Shown here one piece after another: positions 42,488-51,403 of a stretch of 64,000 bases of DNA. Each line of letters begins with the position of its first letter. The stretch's first letter is position 1. The position numbers and the translations under genes are program-made. This DNA is from Algoriphagus terrigena DSM 22685 (lineage in GTDB: Bacteria; Bacteroidota; Bacteroidia; Cytophagales; Cyclobacteriaceae). The stretch covers positions 1 through 64,000 of the forward strand of contig NZ_AUBW01000008.1 of NCBI RefSeq assembly GCF_000429445.1, given 5' to 3'. Under the pieces are notes generated by a model. The model did no database searches. It was not told the DNA's origin and saw nothing but the letters and a program-made list of their open reading frames with translations.

Positions 42488-44281
42488 CTAAAAAGGATAT
42501 TTGCCCTCGGCGATCATGTAGTCTGCGATCTGTCTTCTCAGTTCTTTGGTATTCACCAGATCTGCTTTGGTAAACCGTTTCAGGCCCATCAGCATGACTT
42601 TTTGTTCGTCTCCTTTGGTAAAAGAGCCAATGGCTTCTTTGGCAGCAATAGCAATCTTGTCCACCGCTTGGGAAAGGTAAACTTTCGCCATGGCGATCTG
42701 ATGCGCACAGGCTTCTTGACCTTTCAGGCTCACGAGCTTCTCAGTTCGTAGGATTCCCGACTCCGCTGCGTAAATCTCAATCATCAGGTCTGCCAGGTTC
42801 ATCATGATCTCCTGCTCGTCCTCGATGCGATCCTGCAAAGCAATCGCCGCCTTTCCGCCCACCATCAGGAATACTTTTTTGAGTTTCTTGAGGACTTCTT
42901 TTTCGGCTGCGAACAGCTCCGAGGTGTCAATGGTCTCGAAAGAAGGTACAGAAGTCAGCTCTGCGGAGACGGCCATTGCCGGTTCGAACAGGTTGATTTC
43001 GCCTTTCATCGCGCGCTTCAGCACCATGCCCACCATCAGCATCCTGTTGATCTCATTAGTACCTTCGTAGATTCTGGAGATCCTTGCGTCCCGATAGGCT
43101 TTTTCCATCGGTGCTTCTGCGGAATATCCCATTCCCCCATAGATCTGGACACCCTGATCCACTACATAGTCCAACACTTCAGAACCGTGGATCTTGGCAA
43201 TCGCACATTCTATCGCAAATGCTTCCACGCCTTTGAGCTTGGCCTCGGCATCATTCATCCCGTCCGCAATGAGCGCATTGATCCGGTCGTCGATGTCCTG
43301 ACCTGCTCTGTAGCACAGGGATTCAGAGACATAGGCCCGGGTTGCCATCTCTGCCAGCTTGGATTTGATGGCACCGAAGGTATTGATGCTCACACCAAAC
43401 TGCTTCCGCTCGGTAGAGTAAGCGATGCTGCGGGAAGTAACGGTCCTCACCCCACCCAACACGCCCGCACCCAGTTTGACCCGCCCGATGTTCAGGATAT
43501 TTACTGCGATCTTAAAACCATTTTGGCGATCTGAAAGCATGTTTTCTAGCGGCACCGGGCAGTCATTGAAAAATACCTGACGGGTGGATGAACCTTTGAT
43601 GCCCATCTTCTTCTCCTCCTCGTTCATCGTGATACCACCAAAGGTCTTTTCGACGATAAATGCGGTCAGGTTTTTATCCTCGGCGATCTTAGCGAAAACG
43701 ATAAACAGATCCGCAAAACCGGCATTGGAGATCCACATCTTCTGCCCGGTGATCAGGTAGTGTGTCCCGTCCGGTGAAAGAACCGCCTTTGTTTTCCCGC
43801 TGTTGGCATCCGAACCGGCATCCGGCTCGGTAAGGCAATAGCAGGCAGCCCATTCACCGGTTGCGAGTTTGGGCAAGTACTTTTGCTTCTGCTCCTCAGA
43901 TCCATAGTACAGGATCGGCAAAGTCCCGATCCCGGTATGTGCTCCGTAGGTGGTAGAGAAAGATCCCGCTGCGCCAATAATATCCGCGATGAGCATTGAG
44001 GTGTTGAAGCTCATGCCCAACCCTCCGTATTGCTCGGGAACAGCCACTCCGAGTAGGCCCAGCTCGCCTGCCTTCTTGAAAATGGAAGGGACCAAATCGG
44101 GGTGCTTCATGCTGTCGATTGCCTCGGAATTCGGAGTGATTTCCGTATCGATAAAGTCCTGACAGGCCTGAGCCATCATTTTCTGCTCTTCGCTGAACTC
44201 CTCCGGGATGAATATATCCTGCGCGGAAGTTTCTCGGACGAGGAATTCACCTCCTTGGATTGCTTTGGTTAGTGTGGTCAT
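42488..44281 (-). CDS. fadE: Acyl-CoA dehydrogenase (FadE type)
   Basis: 597 residues, the longer form with a C-terminal extension, as in Bacillus FadE. FAD/substrate blocks CYCLTEPDAGSDANSGKT, WISNAGFADLFIVFA and the signature DARISRIYEGTNEINRM are present; the Glu of YEGTNE is the expected catalytic base. It oxidises acyl-CoA to trans-2-enoyl-CoA, passing electrons to ETF. Last gene of the marR-fadN-fadA-fadE run; a four-helix-bundle gene with repeats separates it from fadA. Confidence 0.93.
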   Translation of the reverse strand: MTTLTKAIQGGEFLVRETSAQDIFIPEEFSEEQKMMAQACQDFIDTEITPNSEAIDSMKHPDLVPSIFKKAGELGLLGVAVPEQYGGLGMSFNTSMLIADIIGAAGSFSTTYGAHTGIGTLPILYYGSEEQKQKYLPKLATGEWAACYCLTEPDAGSDANSGKTKAVLSPDGTHYLITGQKMWISNAGFADLFIVFAKIAEDKNLTAFIVEKTFGGITMNEEEKKMGIKGSSTRQVFFNDCPVPLENMLSDRQNGFKIAVNILNIGRVKLGAGVLGGVRTVTSRSIAYSTERKQFGVSINTFGAIKSKLAEMATRAYVSESLCYRAGQDIDDRINALIADGMNDAEAKLKGVEAFAIECAIAKIHGSEVLDYVVDQGVQIYGGMGYSAEAPMEKAYRDARISRIYEGTNEINRMLMVGMVLKRAMKGEINLFEPAMAVSAELTSVPSFETIDTSELFAAEKEVLKKLKKVFLMVGGKAAIALQDRIEDEQEIMMNLADLMIEIYAAESGILRTEKLVSLKGQEACAHQIAMAKVYLSQAVDKIAIAAKEAIGSFTKGDEQKVMLMGLKRFTKADLVNTKELRRQIADYMIAEGKYPF

Positions 44282-44290
44282 ATTGATTTT

Positions 44291-44325
44291 TTAAGATTTT
44301 AGAAACTAGACTTTAGATGTAAGAT
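44291..44325 (+). repeat. Heptad repeat, 5 units (locus C)
   Basis: TTAAGAT TTTAGAA / ACTAGAC TTTAGAT / GTAAGAT in exact 7-bp phase, each with (A/T)AGA. Lies between the four-helix-bundle stop and the fadE start. Confidence 0.65.
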
Positions 44326-44329
44326 CCAT

Positions 44330-44689
44330 CTAGATTTTGGAGTCAAACTTTAGAATTAAGGCGTAAAGCATTTTCTGTATTTCAGTGATTTCGGTGGTGA
44401 TGAAATCAATTTTATCGAAATAAGTAAACTCGAGTTCTACGCTAACATAAAGCTGGGATTCGACTTCACAGATCGATCCATGCGCAATGCCAAGAAAATG
44501 CGCAAACTCCTTATCGGTACGCCTTCCACCGCCTTCTGCAATATTTGAAGGTACAGAGACGACAGCCCTACGTATTTGAGAAATGAGGCCAAACCTTTCC
44601 TCATTTGGAAAATCTGCAGTAAGCCGATAAATATGAGCACACAACCTAATGGCTTTTTTCCAAACAATTAGTTCTTTGTAGTTATGCAT
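44330..44689 (-). CDS. Four-helix-bundle protein (23S rRNA intervening-sequence type)
   Basis: 119 residues. YKELIVWKKAIRLCAHIYRL, FPNEERFGLISQIRRAVVSV and SNIAEGGGRRTDKEFAHFL are the PF05635 family pattern. Relatives are encoded within 23S rRNA intervening sequences of spirochaetes and as Avd accessory proteins of diversity-generating retroelements; most free-standing copies have no known function. It interrupts the fad operon and is flanked on both sides by heptad repeats, with no rRNA or reverse transcriptase near. Same strand as the operon. Confidence 0.93.
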   Translation of the reverse strand: MHNYKELIVWKKAIRLCAHIYRLTADFPNEERFGLISQIRRAVVSVPSNIAEGGGRRTDKEFAHFLGIAHGSICEVESQLYVSVELEFTYFDKIDFITTEITEIQKMLYALILKFDSKI

Positions 44690-44711
44690 GGAAGTCCGGT
44701 TTAAAAGTGTA

Positions 44712-44753
44712 ACTGACCTTGTGCCTGTCTTAGATCTTGTGTCTCTCGTCTTA
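44712..44753 (-). repeat. Heptad repeat, 4 good plus 2 weak units (locus D)
   Basis: On the minus strand from 44753: TAAGACG AGAGACA / CAAGATC TAAGACA / GGCACAA GGTCAGT. Same consensus as loci A and C. Lies between the fadA stop and the four-helix-bundle start. Confidence 0.65.
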
Positions 44754-44757
44754 CTAT

Positions 44758-45933
44758 TTATTTCAACAACTCGTAAATCCCTGCCACGCCCTGTCCACCG
44801 CCGACGCAGGCGGTGACCAAGCCATATTTTTTGTTTTGACGGCGAAGTTCATTGAAAATCTGCACGGAAAGCTTGCCTCCGGTGCATCCGAGCGGATGTC
44901 CCAAAGCGACCGCGCCTCCGTTGACATTGACGATGTCAGGGTTCATATCCAGCGACTTCATCACCGCCAGCCCCTGCGCAGCAAAGGCCTCGTTGAGTTC
45001 GACGAGATCAATGTCGTTCAATGTCAATCCAGCCTGCTTCAGGGCTTTGGGAACTGCCTCTCTCGGTCCGATACCCATGATGCGTGGATCGACTCCAGCG
45101 ACGGAGTAGGACATCAATCTTGCGACCGGATCCAGATTGAGCGACTTCATCAGACGCTCAGACATCACCACCACAAAAGCGGCTCCATCAGAAGTCTGCG
45201 AAGAATTTCCGGCAGTCACTTGTCCGCCGTTTTTGAATGCGGGCTTTAACGAAGCTAAGACTTCCATGGTCGTTCCGGCGCGTGGGCCTTCATCCGTATC
45301 CACGGTGAACTTTCGGGTTTTCTTTTTGCCCTTTTCGTCCAGATAGGTTTCTTCCACCTCGACCGGTACGATCTCGTCTTTGAATTTGCCAGCTGCGATT
45401 GCCGCAAGGGCTTTCTCATGTGACCTGACGGAAAAAGCATCCGCTTCTTCGCGGGTGATGCTGTATTCTTTGGCCAGCTCCTCAGCAGTCAGTCCCATGC
45501 TGATGTAGTAGGAGGGATGCTCGGTTGCGATCTTGTAATTGAGGGCTGTTTTGTAGCCCATCATCGGTACCAAAGACATCGATTCCGTTCCGCCTGCGAT
45601 GATGCAATCAGCCATTCCCGCTTTGATCTTGCCTACTGCCAAAGCAATTGCTTCCAGTCCTGAGCCGCAATATCTGTTGATGATGAAACCGGGATTTTCG
45701 ATTCCAAGGGCCAAAAGAGAGATCATTCGTCCCATCTGCATGCCTTGCTCGGCCTCGGGAACGGCATTGCCGACAATCAGGTCGTCAACCATCTTGGTCT
45801 CGAGTCCCGGTGTGTTTGCGACCAAATGCTTGATCACATCAGCTGCCAGATCATCTGGCCGGTAAAACCTGAACCCTCCTTTTTTTGATTTTCCTACTGC
45901 TGATCTATATCCGTTGATTATGTATGCTTCCAT
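44758..45933 (-). CDS. fadA: Acetyl-CoA C-acyltransferase (thiolase)
   Basis: 391 residues. Nucleophile C89 in INRYCGSGLEAI, the NEAFAAQG and GHPLGCTGGK motifs, and the C-terminal CVGGGQGVAGIYELL with the second active Cys. It cleaves 3-ketoacyl-CoA to acetyl-CoA and shortened acyl-CoA. Between fadN (61-bp gap with heptad repeat) and the four-helix-bundle gene. Confidence 0.95.
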   Translation of the reverse strand: MEAYIINGYRSAVGKSKKGGFRFYRPDDLAADVIKHLVANTPGLETKMVDDLIVGNAVPEAEQGMQMGRMISLLALGIENPGFIINRYCGSGLEAIALAVGKIKAGMADCIIAGGTESMSLVPMMGYKTALNYKIATEHPSYYISMGLTAEELAKEYSITREEADAFSVRSHEKALAAIAAGKFKDEIVPVEVEETYLDEKGKKKTRKFTVDTDEGPRAGTTMEVLASLKPAFKNGGQVTAGNSSQTSDGAAFVVVMSERLMKSLNLDPVARLMSYSVAGVDPRIMGIGPREAVPKALKQAGLTLNDIDLVELNEAFAAQGLAVMKSLDMNPDIVNVNGGAVALGHPLGCTGGKLSVQIFNELRRQNKKYGLVTACVGGGQGVAGIYELLK

Positions 45934-45941
45934 GTTGTTGT

Positions 45942-45990
45942 CTAGTTATTTGCTTATTGAGTTACTTGGTACATTGTACTTCGTACTTTG
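45942..45990 (-). repeat. Heptad repeat, 7 units (locus E)
   Basis: On the minus strand from 45990: CAAAGTA CGAAGTA / CAATGTA CCAAGTA / ACTCAAT AAGCAAA / TAACTAG. The first four follow YNAAGTA-like units, as also seen inside locus A (TAAGTAT). Fills nearly the whole fadN-fadA gap. Confidence 0.55.
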
Positions 45991-45994
45991 GACA

Positions 45995-48400
45995 TCAGTT
46001 TCTCAGCGGTTTGCCTTTGAACAAGATACTGTGAATGCGCTCCAAGGTCTTTTTCTCTCCAGTCAGACTCAAGAATGCTTCCCGCTCCAAGTCAAGTAAA
46101 TACTGCTCGGTGACTTCGGTAGGAGAGGACAAGTCTCCGCCTGACATCACCCAAGCAAGCTTTCGGGCGATCTTGGCATCATGTTCCGAGATATAAGCGC
46201 CGTACTGCATTCCGGTGATTCCTGCTTCAAAGAGCGCCAGGGAGGTTTTTCCCAACACTTTGATGTTCGTCTGCTGCAGTGGCTGAGTGTAGCCACTTTC
46301 GCTCAATACCAAAACTTGCTCTTTCGCGTCGGCCAGTTGGCGCTTTCTGTTGATTGAAATACCGTCGCTCTTCCTCAGGTAACCCAGTCCCAGGGCTTCG
46401 TGTGCCGAAGTCGAAACTTTTGCAGTGGCGATGTTCATAAAGTACTCCTGAAGCTGATTAAGTTCGACATCTCCATTGATGATCGCGTTCGAAAACCGCA
46501 AGGTCATCTCCTTGGTGCCTCCGCCGGCGGGGATCAGCCCCACCCCAACTTCTACCAATCCCATGTACAATTCCGCATGCGCTTGCACATGATCAGAGTG
46601 AAGCGAGAGTTCACATCCACCTCCCAAAGCCATGTTGTGCGGTGCGACCACGACGGGAATCGATGAATATCTCGCCCGCATCATGGTGTTTTGAAACTGG
46701 GCAATCATCAGATTGACCTCGTCGAAATCCTGATCTCCGGCAAACATGAAAAGCATCGCGAGATTGGCGCCTGCGGAGAAATTTGCTCCTTCATTTCCGA
46801 CGACCAAGCCTTTGTAAGATTTCTCTGCCATGCCGATTGCGGTGTTGATCCCTTCGATCACTTCGGCGCCCATCGAGTTCATCTTCGTGTGGAATTCCAG
46901 TCCGATGACATCGTCGCCCAGATCATAGACCGTAGATCCTGCATTTCCCCAGACCTTTTTACCCGCGGATTTGAGCGTGTCCAGGATGATGAAATCTTTG
47001 ACACCAGGTACCTCAACGTAAGACTTACTTGGTATGTCGTAAAAGAGTTTTTTGCCGCCATCTACTTTGTAGAAAGTTTCGTTCCCAGCTGCAAGCATTT
47101 CGTGAACCCACGGAGCCGCTGTTTCTCCAGCTGCTTCCATTTTTTCGACGGTTTCTTTTACACCCAAGATATCCCAGGTCTCAAACGGTCCCAATTCCCA
47201 GCCGAAACCGGCCGAAACGGCCTGATCGATTCGGAAAAGTTCATCTGTAATTTCCGGAATGCGGTGGGAACAGTATTTAAACAAATCGTAAAACGAAGCG
47301 CGGTAAAACTCTCCGGCACGGTCATCAAAATTGACCAAAAACTTAATCCTTTTTTTGAGATCCTCGATGTCTTTCGAAGCTTCGAGCGCCTTGAATTTTG
47401 GTTTCTCTACGTCTTTGTATTCGAAGGTTTTCAGATCCAGTTCCTTCAGTTCTTTGGTTCCGTCCTTGTGACGGATCATCTTGAAATACCCCTGACCGGT
47501 CTTGTCTCCAAACCATTTGTTGTTGTAGAGCACCTCGACGATTTGGGGAAGCTTGAATTTGTCTCGGGACTCGTCATGGACAAGGGCTTTGTACAGGTTG
47601 TTGGCCACGTTCACCGTGGTATCCAGACCGACGACATCCATGGTACGGAACGTCGCGGATTTGGCCCTACCAATTATTGGTCCAGTCAGTTTGTCCACTT
47701 CAGAGACGCTGAGTCCCATCTTTTCGATGGTGTGCATCCCCGAGATGATCGCGTAGACGCCGATTCGATTGGCGATAAACGCCGGAGTATCTTTGCAAAG
47801 CACGGTCTCCTTTCCCAAAAACCGGTCACCATATTCCATCAGGAAATCGATGATTTCCGGTTTGGTCTTTGGCCCGGGGATGATCTCAAGAAGTCTCAGA
47901 TATCGGGGAGGGTTGAAAAAGTGCGTTCCGGCAAAATTGAGCTGAAAGTCTTCGCTTCGCCCTTCGCACATCATGTGCATCGGAATCCCTGACGTATTGG
48001 AAGTAATCAGGGTACCGGCTTTTCTAAACTTTTCTACTTTTTCGTAGAGCGACTGCTTAATGTCCAAGCGCTCCACCACCACCTCCATCACCCAATCATA
48101 ATCTTTGATTTTCGGCAGATCATCTTCAAAATTTCCAGTCGTGATCCTGCTGGCGAAGGCCTTGTCGTAGATCGCCGACGGGTTGGATTTCAGGGTGTTT
48201 TGAAGGGCGGTGTTGACGATCCGGTTGCGGACGGCGGGATGTTCTTTGGTCAGTCCCTTTTTCTGCTCTTCCTCGTTGAGCTCAAAAGGAACGATATCCA
48301 AAAGAAGCACCTGTACACCGATATTTGCAAAGTGACAGGCAATGCGCGATCCCATTACACCTGAACCTAAAATGGCTACTTTCTTAATGGTTCTGTTCAT
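45995..48400 (-). CDS. fadN: 3-hydroxyacyl-CoA dehydrogenase / enoyl-CoA hydratase fusion (FadN type)
   Basis: 801 residues. Order of domains: NAD-binding 3-hydroxyacyl-CoA dehydrogenase (VAILGSGVMGSRIACHFANI, residues 8-27), its C-terminal helical domains (GFGWELGPFETWD), then a crotonase-fold hydratase at about 500-690 (NEGANFSAGANLAMLF, ALGGGCELSLHSDHVQAHAE, GVGLIPAGGGTKEM). This dehydrogenase-first order is that of Bacillus FadN, the reverse of E. coli FadB. It performs the hydration and second oxidation of beta-oxidation. Followed by thiolase as in fadNAE. Confidence 0.94.
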   Translation of the reverse strand: MNRTIKKVAILGSGVMGSRIACHFANIGVQVLLLDIVPFELNEEEQKKGLTKEHPAVRNRIVNTALQNTLKSNPSAIYDKAFASRITTGNFEDDLPKIKDYDWVMEVVVERLDIKQSLYEKVEKFRKAGTLITSNTSGIPMHMMCEGRSEDFQLNFAGTHFFNPPRYLRLLEIIPGPKTKPEIIDFLMEYGDRFLGKETVLCKDTPAFIANRIGVYAIISGMHTIEKMGLSVSEVDKLTGPIIGRAKSATFRTMDVVGLDTTVNVANNLYKALVHDESRDKFKLPQIVEVLYNNKWFGDKTGQGYFKMIRHKDGTKELKELDLKTFEYKDVEKPKFKALEASKDIEDLKKRIKFLVNFDDRAGEFYRASFYDLFKYCSHRIPEITDELFRIDQAVSAGFGWELGPFETWDILGVKETVEKMEAAGETAAPWVHEMLAAGNETFYKVDGGKKLFYDIPSKSYVEVPGVKDFIILDTLKSAGKKVWGNAGSTVYDLGDDVIGLEFHTKMNSMGAEVIEGINTAIGMAEKSYKGLVVGNEGANFSAGANLAMLFMFAGDQDFDEVNLMIAQFQNTMMRARYSSIPVVVAPHNMALGGGCELSLHSDHVQAHAELYMGLVEVGVGLIPAGGGTKEMTLRFSNAIINGDVELNQLQEYFMNIATAKVSTSAHEALGLGYLRKSDGISINRKRQLADAKEQVLVLSESGYTQPLQQTNIKVLGKTSLALFEAGITGMQYGAYISEHDAKIARKLAWVMSGGDLSSPTEVTEQYLLDLEREAFLSLTGEKKTLERIHSILFKGKPLRN

Positions 48401-48445
48401 TATTTTGAGTTTTTGGTAGTCTCCTCCGCCGGGAGGAATATTGGT

Positions 48446-48928
48446 TTACAATTCAAATATGGGCTTGTTGACTTCATTGATGTTGACCTGGTCGATCACG
48501 AGCTGGATCTTTTCAAACACCTCGAAAAACGCATTCAGTTCCTTTTCGCTGACCAACTCACGGACTTGCTCATTGAAGTTTCTGATGGTGTTGACAGACC
48601 TTTCCTTTTTTTCCTTTCCTTCCTCCGTCAGAAAAATCCGAACCGAGCGCTTATCCAAGGGGTCGGCTTTTTTGAAAATCAGGCCTTTCTCCTCCATGGT
48701 TTTCAGCATTCGGGTGAGGCTTCTGGTCTCCAAACCAATCAACGGGGCAATCTTGGTTGCAGGAGTACCGTCCTTGGAGTGGATGTTGATCAGGACAAAT
48801 CCAATCGCCGTGGTAAATCCCTCCTCAGCCGCTTGCTGATTGTACATCCGGGAGATGGCATGCCAGGCACTTTTGATATGATAGTCTACGGTCTCTTCTC
48901 TTTTCATGTGTTCATAACTGATTTTCAT
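48446..48928 (-). CDS. MarR-family regulator of the fad operon
   Basis: 160 residues. Winged HTH with TKIAPLIGLETRSLTRMLKT then MEEKGLIFKKADPLDKRSVR, which is the MarR recognition helix and wing with its DxRS/K motif. It is the first gene of the fad run, 45 bp before fadN. Two ATGCATGCAT palindromes lie 117-160 bp upstream. A ligand such as acyl-CoA would be expected but is inference. Start may be M1 or M8. Confidence 0.92.
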   Translation of the reverse strand: MKISYEHMKREETVDYHIKSAWHAISRMYNQQAAEEGFTTAIGFVLINIHSKDGTPATKIAPLIGLETRSLTRMLKTMEEKGLIFKKADPLDKRSVRIFLTEEGKEKKERSVNTIRNFNEQVRELVSEKELNAFFEVFEKIQLVIDQVNINEVNKPIFEL

Positions 48929-49250
48929 TGGCCATCCGGAATCTCGCAGATATTAAAATCATCACAGTGTGAGGCGCTGCCAACATGCTCGATTTCATGG
49001 CGATCAAAAGCTGAATTTGAGCAGACCTAATTTAGAGATATTTTGTATGCATGCATACTATTTCGCAAAAAAGTTATGCATGCATCACAAATTTAAAACT
49101 GTCAATACGATGGTTTGAAGAATAATAATTCATCATCACGCCGATTATGTCACGAAGTCCAAATAATCGTATCGATAAATCCACATCACCAAAAAGTAAT
49201 TCTGAGATTAATTTTTCATAAAGAATCCTAAACCGGCAAAAAATAGGAAG
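48929..49250. other. 322-bp control region between fadD and marR
   Basis: No ORF. Contains the two palindromes at 49045-49087; the remainder shows nothing I recognise. Confidence 0.5.
49045..49087. promoter_or_regulatory. Paired palindromic operator, ATGCATGCAT twice
   Basis: A perfect 14-bp palindrome GTATGCATGCATAC (49045-49058) and a second copy TTATGCATGCATCA (49074-49087) have centres 29 bp apart, nearly three helical turns. This fits two dimers of a MarR-type regulator binding the same DNA face, upstream of marR. Confidence 0.75.
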
Positions 49251-50999
49251 TTAGACATGGTAGATTCCTTCGATTTCTTTGGAAAACTTCTGAGTGATGA
49301 CTTTTCTTTTCAATTTCAGCGTTGGGGTCAATTCCCCCGAATCGATTCCCCAAGGTTGGTCCAGCAATTTGAACCGCTTGACCTGTTCCCATTTTGCAAA
49401 GTGCTTGTTCAGGTTGTCTACTTCCGACTGGTATTTTTCCTGAATTTCAGGCTTCAATACCATCTCAGCGTCAGAGGTGTACGGGATATCCTTTCGGCGG
49501 CAATACTCCCGGAGCCCATCAAAGCTCGGAACAACCAAAGCCGCCGGATAATTTTTGCCATCACCGACTATCATCAATTGTTCGATCAGCAGGGATTCCT
49601 TGAATTTGTTCTCCATCAATTGCGGCGCAATGTACTTTCCGCCGGAGGTTTTAAACATCTCTTTTTTGCGATCTGTGATCTTGAGGAATTCTCCGTCCAG
49701 CTCGCCGATATCTCCTGTGTGAAACCAGCCGTTTTGGAGTACCTCTGCGGTCATATCAGGCTGCTTGTAGTATCCTAGCATCACATTGGGTCCTTTGACG
49801 AGGATCTCGCCGTCTGAGGCGATTTTCACTTGCACGTCTTTTACTATTTTGCCGACATAGCCGATCCTTACCCCGTCGGTCGTTCCGTAGGTTGCTGAAA
49901 CCACCGGTGAGGTCTCTGTTAATCCGTAGCCTTCACAGACTTTGATGCCCGCGGCCCAAAATACTCTGGCCAATCTAGGTTGAAGTGCGGCAGACCCAGA
50001 GTTGATCTGCATGATGTTTCCGCCCAATGCTTCTCTCCACTTCGAAAAGATCAGCTTGTTGGCCATTTTGAGCTGAAAATCATACCAGCCGCCCTTCTCT
50101 TCTGTAGGATCGTAGCTGAGACCCAAGTTTAGCGCCCAAAAGAAAAGCTGCTTTTTCACCCCGCTAAGGCCATATCCTTTTGCGACAATCTTGTCGTACA
50201 CTTTTTCCAAAAGTCGCGGTACGGTATTGAATACATGAGGCCGGACTTCTTTCAGATTGTCCGAAATCTTCTCCATGCTCTCAGCGTAGTAGACTGAAAA
50301 ACCAAGATACAGAAAGCAAAAAGACCCCGTACGCTCGTAGATGTGGCAAAGCGGCAAAAAGCTGAGCGCGGTTGACACGCCTGGAGGAGGCGTCATCCGG
50401 TCGGAGACAGCAAAGACATTGGACAGAATGTTGGCATGGCTAAGCATGACGCCCTTTGGTTTTCCGGTCGTGCCTGAGGTATAGATGATCGTAAAGAGAT
50501 TCTCGTTTTTCACCCGGCTTTTGCTGTCTTCCAGTTTTGCCAGATCGCCAGATTCGCCCAATTCGACTAGAGATTTCCAATCTTCGACCCCATCCAGCGA
50601 ATCAAAAGAATAAATAAGTCGCGTACCGGCAACTTCCGCTGCTTTGGCATAGATAGTCTGATCGCCCACAAAGATCATTTTCACCTCGGCGTGATCAAAG
50701 ATATACGCGTAATCCTCCGTAGTGATGGTCGGGTACATCGGTACCGAAATGGCACCAAGCTGCTGCAATGCAAAATCCACAAAATTCCACTCGGGACGGT
50801 TTTCGGAAATAATCGCCACTTTGTCTCCAAATGAAATTTGCGAAGCCAGCAGTCCGAGACTCAGATTGTCGACGATCGTCTTTACGTCCCGGGAGGAATA
50901 GGTTTTCCAAGCTCCTTCAGATTTCTGAGCAAAAGCAATCTTCTTGTTGTAGGTAGAAATCTGATACGGGATCAGGTCAAAAAGGCGATTGAGCTCCAT
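49251..50999 (-). CDS. fadD: Long-chain fatty acid-CoA ligase
   Basis: 582 residues of the AMP-binding superfamily. P-loop-like TIIYTSGTTGKPKGVMLSH, YGLTETSPVVS, and the A8 hinge HTGDIGELDGEFLKITDRKK with the final TSGGKYIAPQ. It activates fatty acids to acyl-CoA for the beta-oxidation genes next door. Upstream of marR on the same strand but with a 322-bp gap, so separately transcribed. The candidate origin lies directly upstream of its start. Confidence 0.93.
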   Translation of the reverse strand: MELNRLFDLIPYQISTYNKKIAFAQKSEGAWKTYSSRDVKTIVDNLSLGLLASQISFGDKVAIISENRPEWNFVDFALQQLGAISVPMYPTITTEDYAYIFDHAEVKMIFVGDQTIYAKAAEVAGTRLIYSFDSLDGVEDWKSLVELGESGDLAKLEDSKSRVKNENLFTIIYTSGTTGKPKGVMLSHANILSNVFAVSDRMTPPPGVSTALSFLPLCHIYERTGSFCFLYLGFSVYYAESMEKISDNLKEVRPHVFNTVPRLLEKVYDKIVAKGYGLSGVKKQLFFWALNLGLSYDPTEEKGGWYDFQLKMANKLIFSKWREALGGNIMQINSGSAALQPRLARVFWAAGIKVCEGYGLTETSPVVSATYGTTDGVRIGYVGKIVKDVQVKIASDGEILVKGPNVMLGYYKQPDMTAEVLQNGWFHTGDIGELDGEFLKITDRKKEMFKTSGGKYIAPQLMENKFKESLLIEQLMIVGDGKNYPAALVVPSFDGLREYCRRKDIPYTSDAEMVLKPEIQEKYQSEVDNLNKHFAKWEQVKRFKLLDQPWGIDSGELTPTLKLKRKVITQKFSKEIEGIYHV

Positions 51000-51403
51000 C
51001 GGTTATCTTGGGTTGTCTATTCTAATATTAGCCAATCCAAGACGCATTCACAAAAGCTATCCACACAATTCACAGGGTAATAACCTTATTAATTTATTTA
51101 AATAAATAAAACTATTAAGGTTATTAAGGCTGTGGATTTGTTGATAAGCCATTGATTAAAAGTTTACCACAATTTCTGTAGGTGTGAATTGATGTTCTTG
51201 ACAAGTTATCAACCGTCTATCCACTTGTATGGTTTTGATATGCTGTCTTTTATGGAAAAGGTGAAGATATGGTGGATTTCTCCGAGTTTGCTGAATGTGG
51301 TTAAGTGGGGTGTGGATAGCTTCTCAGGTGAATGTGGACAAATGGATACTTTTCCCCAGAGAGATTCTTCCGAGGCGGGAAAGTCTCAGAATTGTTGACG
51401 GAG
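51000..51403. other. Candidate replication origin (oriC)
   Basis: 404 bp without a credible gene. DnaA-box-like 9-mers (consensus TTWTNCACA): CTATCCACA 51057-51065; TGTTGATAA 51139-51147 (complement TTATCAACA); TTTACCACA 51163-51171; TTATCAACC 51206-51214; CTATCCACT 51217-51225; TGTGGATAG 51311-51319 (complement CTATCCACA); TGTGGACAA 51333-51341 (complement TTGTCCACA). An AT-only block at 51086-51117 inside the 10-bp inverted repeat AATAACCTTA / TAAGGTTATT (51079-51088, 51116-51125) could be the unwinding element. mnmG (gidA) and two parS sites lie within 5 kb. Neighbouring genes do not diverge from here, which weakens the case. Confidence 0.5.

Noticed and set aside
46691..47992. 433-codon ORF on the plus strand
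   Set aside because: Antisense shadow of fadN; Phe- and His-rich composition typical of mirrored coding sequence.
51189..51398. 69-codon ORF in the DnaA-box region
   Set aside because: No similarity, signal or coding bias; the region is better explained as noncoding.
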